From positions 1 through 64,000 of the forward strand of contig JAFAYL010000013.1 of the NCBI GenBank assembly GCA_019240405.1: a stretch of 64,000 bases of DNA, in the 5' to 3' direction. This document shows, piece after piece, positions 32,806 through 41,889 of this stretch. Below the pieces are notes generated by a model, which had not been told where the DNA came from, did not search any database, and worked only from the letters and a program-made list of their open reading frames with translations. Position numbers and translations under genes: made by a program. Source of the DNA: Acidobacteriaceae bacterium (GTDB lineage: Bacteria > Acidobacteriota > Terriglobia > Bryobacterales > Bryobacteraceae). Every line of letters starts with the position of its first letter. The stretch's first letter is position 1.

Positions 32806-34029
32806 CTAGACAGGGCTCTCGACCGATCGAATCGTCAAACGCAGCACGGCTACTTGATCCAGAATTTGTTCAGCAATTTCACGCTTATCGGCAGGTCCCG
32901 CGTGAATAACCTGACCGGAGCGGATGACCATATCGACTTCATTTTGATCCGCCTCGAACCCCACTCCCTCCTGACTCACCAAATTTGCGACAACCATATC
33001 GCAGTTCTTGGTGATCATCTTGCGACGGGCCTCTTCGAGCAGATTTTGTGTCTCGGCAACGAACCCTATCAGCAGGCGGTCTCCCTTAAGCTGTCCGATT
33101 TCAGCCAGAATGTCGGGTGTCGGGTCGAGCTCGAGTGAGACCCGCGCAGCCGTCTTCTTCAATTTTTGTTGGGGAACGCTTGAGACATAGTAATCGGCAA
33201 CAGCCGCATTCTTGATGATCATCGTCGCTTCTGCCAGGTGATCCATTACGGCCTTGCGCATTTCGCTCGCGGTGCGAACGGAAATCACCTCTGTGTTGTG
33301 CGGCGGGGGGAGGTTCACCGGACCCGAAATCAGCAGCACTCTAGCGCCCCGTTTTGCTGCTGCCGAAGCGAGCGCATAACCCATTTTTCCGCTGGAACGA
33401 TTGCTGATGTAGCGCACCGGATCAAGCGGCTCCTGGGTTGGCCCCGCGGTCAACAAAAGGACCTCGCCTTCGAAATCTCTCTTCTGACGCTTGAGGGAAT
33501 CTACGCGCTCGGCGATTCGCACCGGATCGGCGAGCCTGCCCTCGCCCATCGTTCCGCAGGCGAGCCAGCCTGAATCCGGCTCAATGATCACACACCCACG
33601 CTCGCGTAAGATTTCGATATTTGCCTGTGTAGCCGGATGCTGCCACATGGCGTTATTCATCGCCGGCGCGAGAATGACTTGGCCGGTAAAAGCTAGATAC
33701 AGAGTTGAGACGAAATCATCACTCAACCCATGCGCAAACTTCGCGAGCAGATCTGCCGTTGCCGGAGCGACAACAAGGGCGTCGTTTTCTTTCGCCACCG
33801 CGATGTGCTCAACTGCGCTTGAAAGTGTATCCTGCGCGCTGGTTTGGGAGAATAAGCCGGTAATGACTTTGTGATTGGTCAGCGCAGCAAATGTGAGGGG
33901 TTGAATGAATTCCTGGGCTGCGCGCGTCAAGATTACCTGAACTTCATGACCAAGCTGCTGTAAAGCGCGTGCGACCTCGGCCGACTTGTAAGCGGCGATC
34001 CCTCCGCCGACCCCAAGTGCGATGCGCAT
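32806..34029 (-). CDS. coaBC: Bifunctional phosphopantothenoylcysteine decarboxylase/synthase
   Basis: 407 residues; two steps of coenzyme A synthesis. The N-terminal flavin domain has GVGGGIAAYKSAEVARALQ, APAMNNAMW and the catalytic-Cys loop GWLACGTMGEGRLAD. The C-terminal CTP-dependent synthase has LLTAGPTQEPLDPVRYISNRSSGKMGYALA and VKNAAVADYY-like IKNAAVADYYVSS. It follows rpoZ by 6 bp, a conserved bacterial order. Confidence 0.96.
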   Translation of the reverse strand: MRIALGVGGGIAAYKSAEVARALQQLGHEVQVILTRAAQEFIQPLTFAALTNHKVITGLFSQTSAQDTLSSAVEHIAVAKENDALVVAPATADLLAKFAHGLSDDFVSTLYLAFTGQVILAPAMNNAMWQHPATQANIEILRERGCVIIEPDSGWLACGTMGEGRLADPVRIAERVDSLKRQKRDFEGEVLLLTAGPTQEPLDPVRYISNRSSGKMGYALASAAAKRGARVLLISGPVNLPPPHNTEVISVRTASEMRKAVMDHLAEATMIIKNAAVADYYVSSVPQQKLKKTAARVSLELDPTPDILAEIGQLKGDRLLIGFVAETQNLLEEARRKMITKNCDMVVANLVSQEGVGFEADQNEVDMVIRSGQVIHAGPADKREIAEQILDQVAVLRLTIRSVESPV

Positions 34030-34035
34030 TTGGCG

Positions 34036-34272
34036 CTACTCCGAAACCGGCTCTGCCTCTTCGCGAGAACCGTCGCTGTACGGAACCAGGCCGCGGCGCA
34101 CTTCCTCCATACTCAACACGGTCGGCTTTTTGTTTGCTGCAGGCAACACGCTTCGCTGTCCGTTCTGCAGTTGCCTCGCCCGTTTCGCGGCAACGATGAT
34201 GAACCTATAGGTGCTTGCATCCGGATCATCCGGAATGGCATAGAGTACATTCGTTTTTGGCTTCTCTAACAT
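34036..34272 (-). CDS. rpoZ: RNA polymerase omega subunit
   Basis: 78 residues starting MLEKPKTNVLYAIPD, with the family core STYRFIIVAAKRARQLQNG and then KKPTVLSMEEV. GGAGAAGAA sits right before ATG 34272; an upstream in-frame ATG at 34353 lies too far and adds a region without similarity. It stands between gmk and coaBC in the standard gmk-rpoZ-coaBC order, which supports the call. Confidence 0.93.
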   Translation of the reverse strand: MLEKPKTNVLYAIPDDPDASTYRFIIVAAKRARQLQNGQRSVLPAANKKPTVLSMEEVRRGLVPYSDGSREEAEPVSE

Positions 34273-34367
34273 TTCTTCTCCAAACTCTTGTGAACTCCGT
34301 TCGCGTACGACGTCTTGTATTTCTGTCTCGCCCTGGTTGACAAACCGGCACACTCAGGGCGATTCGC

Positions 34368-34994
34368 TTAAAACAGCCAGGATGAGTCCTGCCCGAAACT
34401 CCTCAGGATCGGCTTTATTTGATCTTCCATGCGAATCCGGCGTACCCGTTCCGCTTTGATGATGGCTGTCAATGTATTTACCGATTCCTCAAGCCGGCGA
34501 TTCACGAGCACATAATCGTACTGCGTGTAATTGCGGATCTCTTCGGCCGCATCTCTGAGCCGCCGCTCGATGACTTCTTCCGAGTCCTCCGATCGCGCCC
34601 GCAATCGCTGTTCGAGAATCTCCCGGGAAGGGGCCAGGACAAATATGCTCACGGCTTCCGGGATTCTCTCTTTCAATTGTCTCGCACCCTGGACGTCAAT
34701 GTCGAGTATGAGATCCATGCCGTCGGTTTCAGCCTGCTCCAGAGCGCTGCGGTGCGTTCCATAGCAGTTCCCGAACACCTCCGCATGTTCGAGAAATTCG
34801 CCTCGCTGAGCGCGCTCTTTGAACTCCTGCGGGGAGATGTAGACATAATCCTCGCCCGGTTTCTCGTTTCCGCGGATCGCGCGTGTCGTGTACGAAACCG
34901 AGAAGCGTAAATTCGGGTCTTTGGCCAGCAGCGACGCGACTAGCGTCGATTTTCCAGATCCGGACGGCGCCGAAATGATGAACACGGTGGTCAT
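34368..34994 (-). CDS. gmk: Guanylate kinase
   Basis: About 208 residues; converts GMP to GDP. The start MTTVFIISAPSGSGKSTLV holds the P-loop (SAPSGSGKST), followed by RFSVSYTTRAIRGNEKPGEDYVYI (GMP binding) and ILDIDVQGARQL. ATG 34994 is preferred; upstream in-frame starts to 35051 would overlap yicC and add non-conserved residues. It lies between yicC and rpoZ. Confidence 0.95.
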   Translation of the reverse strand: MTTVFIISAPSGSGKSTLVASLLAKDPNLRFSVSYTTRAIRGNEKPGEDYVYISPQEFKERAQRGEFLEHAEVFGNCYGTHRSALEQAETDGMDLILDIDVQGARQLKERIPEAVSIFVLAPSREILEQRLRARSEDSEEVIERRLRDAAEEIRNYTQYDYVLVNRRLEESVNTLTAIIKAERVRRIRMEDQIKPILRSFGQDSSWLF

Positions 34995-35043
34995 GCGTTC
35001 CACAGAGATCCGGCCTTCTACAAGTACGGATTCTTCAGACCGG

Positions 35044-35985
35044 CTATTCAAGATTCAGAGCCTGCTCGCGTATCTTTTCGATGTTAGCCTTGATCCCCAG
35101 CGCCAGATTCGTTATCGCCAGTTCTGCGTCCCCCGCTCCCGAAGTTTTCGACAAAATCGTGTTTGTCTCGCGATTCATCTCTTGCAATAAAAAATCGAGC
35201 CGTTTTCCGATTTCACCGCCAGTAGAAAACGTGCGGCGCAACTCTTCTGTATGTACTTTAAGGCGAATCAACTCTTCTTCCAAATCCGATCGGTCCGCAA
35301 GCACGGCGGCTTCTTCGGCTAAGCGGCTCTCGCTAATACCAGCCTCGCCCGCTAGCGCCCGCAATCGCTCGCGTAAGCTTTCGTGGAAGTGCGATCGCGC
35401 CTCCAGTCGGAGCCCTTCGATCTTCTGGGTGCTTTCCGCGATTTTGGCCAGCTCAGGTTTGAGGCCGGAATATAAAGCCTGTCCTTCCCGCTCCCTATAC
35501 GCGTTCAATTCATCGGTACACGCCACGAGCGTACTCATTAACTCCTGCTCGAATCCCTCATCGAACGGTTTTGCTTCGCGTATACCGTTGAACACTCCGG
35601 GTATGGCGAATAGCGCGTTGAGATCCGGCTTACACTCCAGGCCGAAATCAAGGCACGCCCGGTTAAAGGAGCCTAAGTAATGACTGAGCAGAGCCTGATT
35701 GTAAGATTCTGCCTCTGATCCCGGGTCGCGCTTGAGCGACATGCGAACTTCGACGTGTCCGCGCGCGAGCTTATGTTTCAGAAAGCCTCTAATTCCGTTT
35801 TCAAAAACAGCGAGCTCGCCAGGTTGATGAAAGTGCAGGTCGAGCCCGCGATGATTCACGCTCCGCAGGCTAATGGTCAGTTCCCCGGCGCTGGTTTGCC
35901 CCCGCGCTAAGGCGAAACCAGTCATGCTGCGAATCGGCGCAGTGACGTGGCGAGGCTCTGAAACCTCACCCGTTGACCTCACCAA
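35044..35985 (-). CDS. yicC: YicC family endoribonuclease-like protein
   Basis: 313 residues with the YicC hallmarks: IRSMTGFALARG near the start, SVNHRGLDLHFHQP, FLKHKLARGHVEVRMSLK, and the C-terminal IGKRLDFLLQEMNRETNTILSKTS. E. coli YicC is reported as an endoribonuclease. TAAGGAG lies 7 nt before TTG 35985 and 10 nt before GTG 35982; either can start the gene, giving a 20-residue extension before the usual MTGFA. It is followed by gmk, the usual neighbour. Confidence 0.93.
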   Translation of the reverse strand: MVRSTGEVSEPRHVTAPIRSMTGFALARGQTSAGELTISLRSVNHRGLDLHFHQPGELAVFENGIRGFLKHKLARGHVEVRMSLKRDPGSEAESYNQALLSHYLGSFNRACLDFGLECKPDLNALFAIPGVFNGIREAKPFDEGFEQELMSTLVACTDELNAYREREGQALYSGLKPELAKIAESTQKIEGLRLEARSHFHESLRERLRALAGEAGISESRLAEEAAVLADRSDLEEELIRLKVHTEELRRTFSTGGEIGKRLDFLLQEMNRETNTILSKTSGAGDAELAITNLALGIKANIEKIREQALNLE

Positions 35986-36009
35986 AACCGGCTCCTTACA
36001 GGGTGTTCG

Positions 36010-37836
36010 CTATCCGACAACCACATTGGTGTCCATGTGCTGCAGCTCGTTTAGCCGGGAATAAATGCCGCCTGCCGCGATCAATTGATCGTGAGTGCCG
36101 GTTTCGGTAATCCTGCCGGCATCGAGCACCACAATCTTGTCGGCCTGCCGTATCGTCGAAAGGCGGTGAGCGATCACAAGGACTGTCCGCTTTTTCATCA
36201 AGGCATTCAATGCTTGCTGGACCAGCCTCTCGGATTCCGTGTCCAAATGCGAAGTGGCTTCATCCAAGATCAGAATCGGCGCGTCTTTTAACAAGGCTCG
36301 CGCGATCGCTATGCGCTGCCTCTGCCCTCCGCTGAGCTTGACTCCTCTCTCGCCAATGGATGTTTGATAACCACGGGGCAGTCTCTGAATAAATTCATCC
36401 GCCAGCGCAGTTGTCGCTGCCGCATACACGTCTTCTTCCTTTGCGTCAGGTCGGCCGTAAGCGATGTTGTCGAACACAGTATCGTTGAACAGAAAAGTGT
36501 CCTGGGCCACAATGCTGATGCTTTCACGGAGGCTGCTTAGCCGTATATCCCGTACGTCCTTGCCGTCAATGCGAACAGCGCCGCCGGTCACGTCATAGAA
36601 GCGCGGCACCAGGTTCACCAAGGTGGTCTTTCCGGCGCCGCTAGGTCCCACGAGCGCCACCACCTCGCCAAGTTTCACCTCGAGATTGATTCCATCGAGC
36701 ACTATCCGGTCCGCAACGGCCGGATAGTGGAAACCGACATTATCGAACCGGATATTCTTCTCCAGCTTCGTCATCCGAACCGCATTGGGCCTGTCCATGA
36801 CGTCAGTCTGTCTGTCGAGGTATTCAAAGACTTTCAGTGCCGCACCGATTCCTTGTTGAAAGATATTGTGAATTCCTGTGAGCCGTTTGATGGGCTCGTA
36901 AAGCATCACAAGTGCGAGTACAAAACCGGTGAATTTCCCGGCCGTCATAGTCGCGCTTTTCACTTGCAACCGCGCGAACGTTAGTAATAGGACAATCGTT
37001 ACCGCGCCCAAGAACTCGATAATCGGCGATGCTACTGCCTGCTGTGCGACATATCTCAAGTTTCCGGTCTTAAGGCGCTGCGCGGCCAGCCGGAAACGCT
37101 TCGATTCATAATCCTCTGCCCCAAAGCTCTTCACTACTTGATGTCCCGTGATTGTTTCCTGGAGTATTTGGGTCAGTCCGGCTGCCATATCTTGCGCATG
37201 GCGCGTTATGCGGCGGATCCGGCGGCCTAATCGAACGGTGAGGAACGCAACGACGGGGAACACCACCAAGCTGATCAGAGATAGTTTCCAGTCAATTGTG
37301 ATCATCGCGAGCAGGAGGAAAAATGCCGTGAACATCTGTCGAAGCCAATCGGCGAGCATCGTGGAAACCGAGACCTGGATCTTGTCGATATCGTTCATGA
37401 TGGACGACATGATGCGTCCGGTCGTCTGGTCTTCGAAAAACTGCGCGTCTTGGCGCAGAACACGGTCGTAAACCTCCTGACGAAGGTCCATCACGGCACT
37501 AATTCCGACCCAATTCACCAGGTAATTGCCGAGATAGTCGCAAACTCCTTTTGCGATAAAGCAAATCAGGATGCCGACCGCCACCATTGTCCAGATGTTG
37601 TGAACAAAAGACGGAACAATGTCGCTCAGGTAGATCCGCGTACTCGTGTGAGGGATTTCAAAGAGAATGGCCGGTGTATTCGGTGCACTGGGTTTTAACA
37701 CGCGCTCGAATATGAGCGGGATGAGCTTGACAAGCAGTCCTTGTGAAAGGCCGACGACAGCCATGAACACGACAGAGGCCAGCAGGGCTGGTACGTACGG
37801 CTTTGCATAGCGCAGGAGTCGAAAGAGTTCCTTCAA
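36010..37836 (-). CDS. MsbA-like ABC exporter (fused membrane and ATPase domains)
   Basis: About 608 residues. Six hydrophobic segments form the exporter membrane domain (for example LLASVVFMAVVGLSQGLLV and MFTAFFLLLAMITIDWKLSL). The ATPase domain has Walker A GPSGAGKTT (about 395-403), signature LSGGQRQR and Walker B ILDEATSHLD. The likely start is TTG 37836, which overlaps the glycosyltransferase stop (TTGA) and has GAGG 7 nt upstream. The pairing with a heptosyltransferase-like gene favours a lipid A or glycolipid flippase. Confidence 0.92.
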   Translation of the reverse strand: MKELFRLLRYAKPYVPALLASVVFMAVVGLSQGLLVKLIPLIFERVLKPSAPNTPAILFEIPHTSTRIYLSDIVPSFVHNIWTMVAVGILICFIAKGVCDYLGNYLVNWVGISAVMDLRQEVYDRVLRQDAQFFEDQTTGRIMSSIMNDIDKIQVSVSTMLADWLRQMFTAFFLLLAMITIDWKLSLISLVVFPVVAFLTVRLGRRIRRITRHAQDMAAGLTQILQETITGHQVVKSFGAEDYESKRFRLAAQRLKTGNLRYVAQQAVASPIIEFLGAVTIVLLLTFARLQVKSATMTAGKFTGFVLALVMLYEPIKRLTGIHNIFQQGIGAALKVFEYLDRQTDVMDRPNAVRMTKLEKNIRFDNVGFHYPAVADRIVLDGINLEVKLGEVVALVGPSGAGKTTLVNLVPRFYDVTGGAVRIDGKDVRDIRLSSLRESISIVAQDTFLFNDTVFDNIAYGRPDAKEEDVYAAATTALADEFIQRLPRGYQTSIGERGVKLSGGQRQRIAIARALLKDAPILILDEATSHLDTESERLVQQALNALMKKRTVLVIAHRLSTIRQADKIVVLDAGRITETGTHDQLIAAGGIYSRLNELQHMDTNVVVG

Positions 37837-38747
37837 GCGTGGGCCTCTTCGAGCATGTGCAAGCGCTCGAGCGCAGCAATCACTCTCGATACGCTGACTT
37901 CGCCCAGACCGTGTGGCGCGGCGATCACTTGTGCTTCCGTGCGCCAAGGTCTCCAAATCTTTGGATCCGACGTTCCGAACAGGACTACGCTGGGGACGAG
38001 GAAAGCGGCTGCCATATGTGCCGGGCCGCTGTCGTTGCCAACGAAAACCGCGGCTTTCGAAAGCAATGCTTTCAGTTCCGCTAAACTTCCCCGGAAGACC
38101 TGATGAGGCTCGAAGCATGTCGCGTCATCATCTTTGCCGGCGAGGAAAATTGGAGTGATGTTCCAGAGCTTCAGGTATCGGGCCACTTCGCAGAACCGAT
38201 CAGCCGGCCATCGCTTCTCCGGGGCCGAAGCGAAAGCGTGAAGGACTGCATATCGGCCTTTTGCTGACGATTGAGTTGTGAATAGTTGCGCGGGGGGCAC
38301 GCGCTGGACCGGAACGCCGAGCGCGAACACAGCCGCCGCGAGATGCTCGGCGGTATGCACCTTGCGCTTGACCCCAATAATCTCTTGCGCGCCGCCGATC
38401 TTCACGTTATACGTGAAGGCGAAACTGTGATGCGCAAATCCAGCGCGCCATCGAGCTCCTGAAAGCGTCGTTATCCACTGGCTTCGCGTTCCGCCGTGAA
38501 GATTCAGGCAGAGGTCAGGTTTCCAGCTCCTGATAGCGGTCGCAGACGGAGGAAGTACTTCAACAACCGCAGGATTGCCTTCGAATACAGGTTCAAAGGC
38601 CTTTTCGACGACAACGCTGATTTGAAGATCAGGCCGACTCTGATTCAGCAATCGGAGCGCGGGCGTTGTGAGCACGCAATCTCCCAAGGAGCGCAGGCGA
38701 ATGACACACAGCCGCCCGCGTACCGGAAATTGCTCCAGAATCGTCAT
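37833..38747 (-). CDS. Glycosyltransferase family 9 (heptosyltransferase-like)
   Basis: 304 residues. GT9 features are VIRLRSLGDCVLTTPALRLL at the start, CLNLHGGTRSQWITTLSGARWRAGF and the donor-site stretch FVGNDSGPAHMAAAFLVPSVVLFGTSDPKIW. These enzymes usually add heptose to lipopolysaccharide inner core. ATG 38747 begins 7 nt after the stop of the Trm112-like gene, and the stop overlaps the ABC exporter start by 4 bp, so the three are co-transcribed. Confidence 0.92.
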   Translation of the reverse strand: MTILEQFPVRGRLCVIRLRSLGDCVLTTPALRLLNQSRPDLQISVVVEKAFEPVFEGNPAVVEVLPPSATAIRSWKPDLCLNLHGGTRSQWITTLSGARWRAGFAHHSFAFTYNVKIGGAQEIIGVKRKVHTAEHLAAAVFALGVPVQRVPPAQLFTTQSSAKGRYAVLHAFASAPEKRWPADRFCEVARYLKLWNITPIFLAGKDDDATCFEPHQVFRGSLAELKALLSKAAVFVGNDSGPAHMAAAFLVPSVVLFGTSDPKIWRPWRTEAQVIAAPHGLGEVSVSRVIAALERLHMLEEAHA

Positions 38748-38754
38748 CGAAATG

Positions 38755-38925
38755 CTAAGGCTCGACAGTTGCTTGATCGACCAACATGACCGGAATATCG
38801 TCTCGGATGGGATAAACGCGCTTGCACTCTACACACTTCAGCCCGCTTCCATCCTCTTTGAGAATCAGTTGAGCTTTGCAGACGGGGCAGACAAGAATTG
38901 CGAGGAGCTCTTGAGGGACGGCCAT
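38755..38925 (-). CDS. Trm112-like zinc-ribbon protein (YcaR family)
   Basis: A short frame of 56 residues. It begins MAVPQELLAILVCPVCK and continues with LKCVECKRVYPIRDDIPVML, giving two CxxC pairs and the YPIRDDIPVML ending typical of YcaR/UPF0434. Proteins of this type are small zinc-ribbon partners of methyltransferases in eukaryotes; the bacterial role is unclear, though they commonly sit by lipopolysaccharide genes such as lpxK and kdsB. Here the next gene is a GT9 enzyme, 7 nt away. Confidence 0.9.
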   Translation of the reverse strand: MAVPQELLAILVCPVCKAQLILKEDGSGLKCVECKRVYPIRDDIPVMLVDQATVEP

Positions 38926-39005
38926 CCGAACATCTTAGTTTATCAGCGCTCGGCGACTGTTCGCGAGTTCCTGGGCAACCCTGTTCGGCAGTGCCGAGCG
39001 CGATC

Positions 39006-40538
39006 TTAGCCAATCGGACGCCATCTCCGGCCCTCCCGCGCAAGCATCTCTTCTGCCGCAGCAGGCCCATCAATTCCTGCTGCGTAATTCGGGAAGTCGC
39101 CCGGCGGATTCATACCCCATCCATCTAATACGGGCTGCACGACACGCCAACCCGCTTCAATGTTGTCAGCGCGTTGAAAAAGTGTCGCATCTCCAATCAT
39201 TACATCGTAAAGGAGCGTCTCATAGCCGGTATTGGGTGCCGTTCCGAAATAGTCCTGATACTTGAAATCCATTCGGACATCGCCAAGTTTGGTGACTGGG
39301 CCGGGGATCTTCGCACCGAACTCCAGGGCAATTCCTTCGTCTGGCTGAATGCGAACAAGCAACCAATTGGGCGCCGGGTTGCGAACTGCGGTGTACCGGA
39401 AAAGAGCGCATGGCGCTTCCTTGAAGCGTATTGCGATTTGAGTTTTGCGTCGCGCCAACCGCTTACCCGTGCGCACATAAAACGGAACATCCGCCCAGCG
39501 CCAGTTCTCGATTGCTAGCTTCATGGCAACATATGTTTCCGTGCGCGAATCCGGCGCTACGTGCGGCTCCTCGCGATATCCCGCAACGTGCTTGCCATCG
39601 ATTTCGCCCGGTCCGTACTGCCCGCGGACCGCGGTACACGAGACTTGATCAGGCTGGCAGATCCGGATCGACTCAATGACTTTGGCCTTTTCCGCGCGCA
39701 CCGCATCCGCGCTGAAAGAGCTCGGCGCTTCCATGGCCGTCATTGCGACAAGCTGGAACACGTGATTCGGAACCATATCGCGCAGGGCGCCGGTCTTCTC
39801 GTAAAAGGCGCCGCGCTGCTCCACTCCAACTGTTTCCGCTGCGGTAATCTGCACATGATCGATCCGATCGCGATTCCAGACCGGCTCGAAGAACCCGTTC
39901 GCAAACCGGAACATCATGATATTCTGAACGGTTTCTTTTCCCAGGTAATGATCGATCCGGTAAATCTGTTCTTCCCTCAAGACCGCAAGAATCCGTTGAT
40001 TCAATTCGTGCGCAGAAGCGAGATCATGTCCAAAAGGCTTCTCAATCACCACGCGCCGCCAACAATTTCCGGTTTCACATGTAAGGCAGCTCTTGCCTAA
40101 ATGCTCGACAACCGGGCCGAAAAATTGCGGCGCCACTGCAAGATAGAAAAGGTAATTGCCGGCCGTTCCACGGCTGGCATCCTGCTCATGTAATTTGGCT
40201 TTGAGCTTCTCGTACATCTCGGAATTATTCAAGTCGCCGCGAAAATACGACATCCGCGAGGTCAGCCAGTTCCACGCATTTTGATCCACGTGAGCCGATT
40301 CTCCGGCCGGTTTCACGAATTCCTGCAGCATCTCCCGAAAAGACCCGCGCCACTCGTCATCGCTCTTCTCAGCGATATCCACGCCCGTGATCGCAAACTC
40401 CTCAGGGAGGAGCTTGGCGCACGCGAGATTATAGAGAGCCGGCACCACCAGCCTCTTTGTGAGATCGCCCGCGGCTCCAAAAATAACCATGGAACACGGT
40501 CCAGCCGGTTTGGGCGTGCTCGGGTTTTGGTCGCTCAT
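39006..40538 (-). CDS. zwf: Glucose-6-phosphate 1-dehydrogenase
   Basis: 510 residues; first step of the oxidative pentose phosphate or Entner-Doudoroff route. The NADP site is VIFGAAGDLTKRLVVPALYNL, the substrate lysine lies in RVVIEKPFGHDL and the catalytic His in RIDHYLGKETVQN. The C-terminal GTAPNTGYETLLYDVMIGDATLFQRAD is also typical. It stands alone, 68 bp from the RNase T2 gene and 80 bp from the Trm112-like gene. Confidence 0.96.
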   Translation of the reverse strand: MSDQNPSTPKPAGPCSMVIFGAAGDLTKRLVVPALYNLACAKLLPEEFAITGVDIAEKSDDEWRGSFREMLQEFVKPAGESAHVDQNAWNWLTSRMSYFRGDLNNSEMYEKLKAKLHEQDASRGTAGNYLFYLAVAPQFFGPVVEHLGKSCLTCETGNCWRRVVIEKPFGHDLASAHELNQRILAVLREEQIYRIDHYLGKETVQNIMMFRFANGFFEPVWNRDRIDHVQITAAETVGVEQRGAFYEKTGALRDMVPNHVFQLVAMTAMEAPSSFSADAVRAEKAKVIESIRICQPDQVSCTAVRGQYGPGEIDGKHVAGYREEPHVAPDSRTETYVAMKLAIENWRWADVPFYVRTGKRLARRKTQIAIRFKEAPCALFRYTAVRNPAPNWLLVRIQPDEGIALEFGAKIPGPVTKLGDVRMDFKYQDYFGTAPNTGYETLLYDVMIGDATLFQRADNIEAGWRVVQPVLDGWGMNPPGDFPNYAAGIDGPAAAEEMLAREGRRWRPIG

Positions 40539-40606
40539 ACGTACTTATTCTCTCTTTGCTGCCTCCATTCGCATCGGCACGCGCTCATGGCGGTTAGTGT
40601 GAGCAG

Positions 40607-41272
40607 TTACGGAATCGGTCTAACGAAAATTTGAGCTGCGCGGCAGTCTCGCATATTCCAAGCGCAGGGGTGAGGGTCTAATCCCCTTGTCAGACAGACT
40701 CGCACTTCGCGCAATTCACCCTGACGGCATAGAACTCGCAAGGCGGAAAGCCCGCGGAGGTGATTGAAACCTGCAAATCTTCTTTCAATTTCCACAGGGC
40801 TCGTTTCTACTGCATGATGTAAGGCCCGGTAGAAAGCGGGCACTCCGATTCGTTCAGCGGCGCGCCGGACCGTCCTAAAATAATCGTCCACTGATAACCC
40901 CGTGCATGAGCCATGAGTACGCCATTCATGTTGGATCAAACCAGAATCGGACATAAGCGGCAGCATTTGATCGACGATCTCGGTCCTCACAGGCGGCACC
41001 GGAGCGCAATTCTCGAGGCGCTGACCTGCGTTGCGCTCCGGCCATAATCCATGCACTATGAACCCGGTCTCGCGTCCCGCGGCGCACTCGCCCGATTTGC
41101 GATTTTCACCCTCATGAGCGCAAAATGAAGGCGCCCATGAGAAAGCGAGTACATAATAATCGAACTCACCAGGAACTCCGGACGAGCTGGATGTATGTTG
41201 GCGGCCGACGCAGCTCGCCTGAGTGAGTAGCAGGCAAACGATTAAACCGGCACGGGCTTGGTGTCTTGCCAT
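40607..41272 (-). CDS. Secreted RNase T2 family ribonuclease
   Basis: 221 residues. A signal sequence (ARAGLIVCLLLTQASC) is followed by CAS-1 FIVHGLWPE (catalytic His74) and CAS-2 IQHEWRTHGSCTG (Glu116 and His120), the active site of T2 ribonucleases. YYVLAFSWAPSFC at 39-51 is the conserved N-terminal strand. The Cys at 21 might be a lipobox Cys, but the preceding residues (TQAS) are atypical. ATG 41272 is chosen because it starts the signal peptide; longer upstream frames overlap the divergent gene. Periplasmic RNA degradation is the likely role. Confidence 0.9.
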   Translation of the reverse strand: MARHQARAGLIVCLLLTQASCVGRQHTSSSSGVPGEFDYYVLAFSWAPSFCAHEGENRKSGECAAGRETGFIVHGLWPERNAGQRLENCAPVPPVRTEIVDQMLPLMSDSGLIQHEWRTHGSCTGLSVDDYFRTVRRAAERIGVPAFYRALHHAVETSPVEIERRFAGFNHLRGLSALRVLCRQGELREVRVCLTRGLDPHPCAWNMRDCRAAQIFVRPIP

Positions 41273-41315
41273 GCTAACCAACAATGTATAGCGGAGACCG
41301 ATCTGCAGAGGTGGG

Positions 41316-41807
41316 ATGTACAGTAATTTGACAGGAGCCGTCACTCTGCCAGGTATTGGCGAACAACTCGCTTTCCTATTTATCTTGGGGCTTCCGATTG
41401 CCTCCATTGCCTGGACGATCACGCACGAAGATATCTTTCGTGAAGTGCATGACTGGTGCAAGCACAACAGTGAAAGTTGCAGCCGACTTTATAAGCGCAA
41501 GTTTTTCTATCTCTTTACCTGCGAATATTGCTTTAGTCATTACGTGGCGGTTCTGTTCCTGATCGTCACCCGGTTCAGAATGCTCTATTCCGACTGGCGC
41601 GGCTATCTGATTTCCGGGTTTGCGCTGGTCTGGGTTGCGAATGTGTATATGAATCTCTATTCGCGCGTACGCCTCGACATTAAGCGTGAGCGCGTCGAGA
41701 TCGCGGCCAAAGAGAACCAGAAAACGGAGCAGGAACCTTCACCGGCGCTTGTGGTTCCTTCGGAAGCATTGCCGAAAACACCGGAACCAGACCACGTGCG
41801 TCAATAA
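41316..41807 (+). CDS. Membrane protein with CEYC motif, unknown function
   Basis: 163 residues with three hydrophobic segments (QLAFLFILGLPIASIAWTIT, YVAVLFLIVTRF, LISGFALVWVANVYMNLY) and a charged C-terminal tail. FTCEYCFSHYVAVLF resembles the CPyCxxxW loop of small DUF1360-like membrane proteins. The gene starts 43 bp from the divergent RNase T2 gene and shares its promoter region. No function can be assigned. Confidence 0.65.
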   Translation: MYSNLTGAVTLPGIGEQLAFLFILGLPIASIAWTITHEDIFREVHDWCKHNSESCSRLYKRKFFYLFTCEYCFSHYVAVLFLIVTRFRMLYSDWRGYLISGFALVWVANVYMNLYSRVRLDIKRERVEIAAKENQKTEQEPSPALVVPSEALPKTPEPDHVRQ

Positions 41808-41889
41808 CGCCGCTATCACGAGGTGCCGCCTGTCTATTCCGCGGGTTCGGAGAGCCGCTCGGATTCGGATCGTATCTTGCCGTCGATCG

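Noticed and set aside
35081-35680. A 199-residue frame on the plus strand within yicC
   Set aside because: Ser/Arg-rich shadow of the yicC coding sequence; no ribosome site or recognisable fold.
37837-38118. 94 extra N-terminal codons of the ABC exporter
   Set aside because: They overlap the glycosyltransferase gene entirely, have Arg/Ser-rich shadow composition, and the TTG at 37836 has its own ribosome site.
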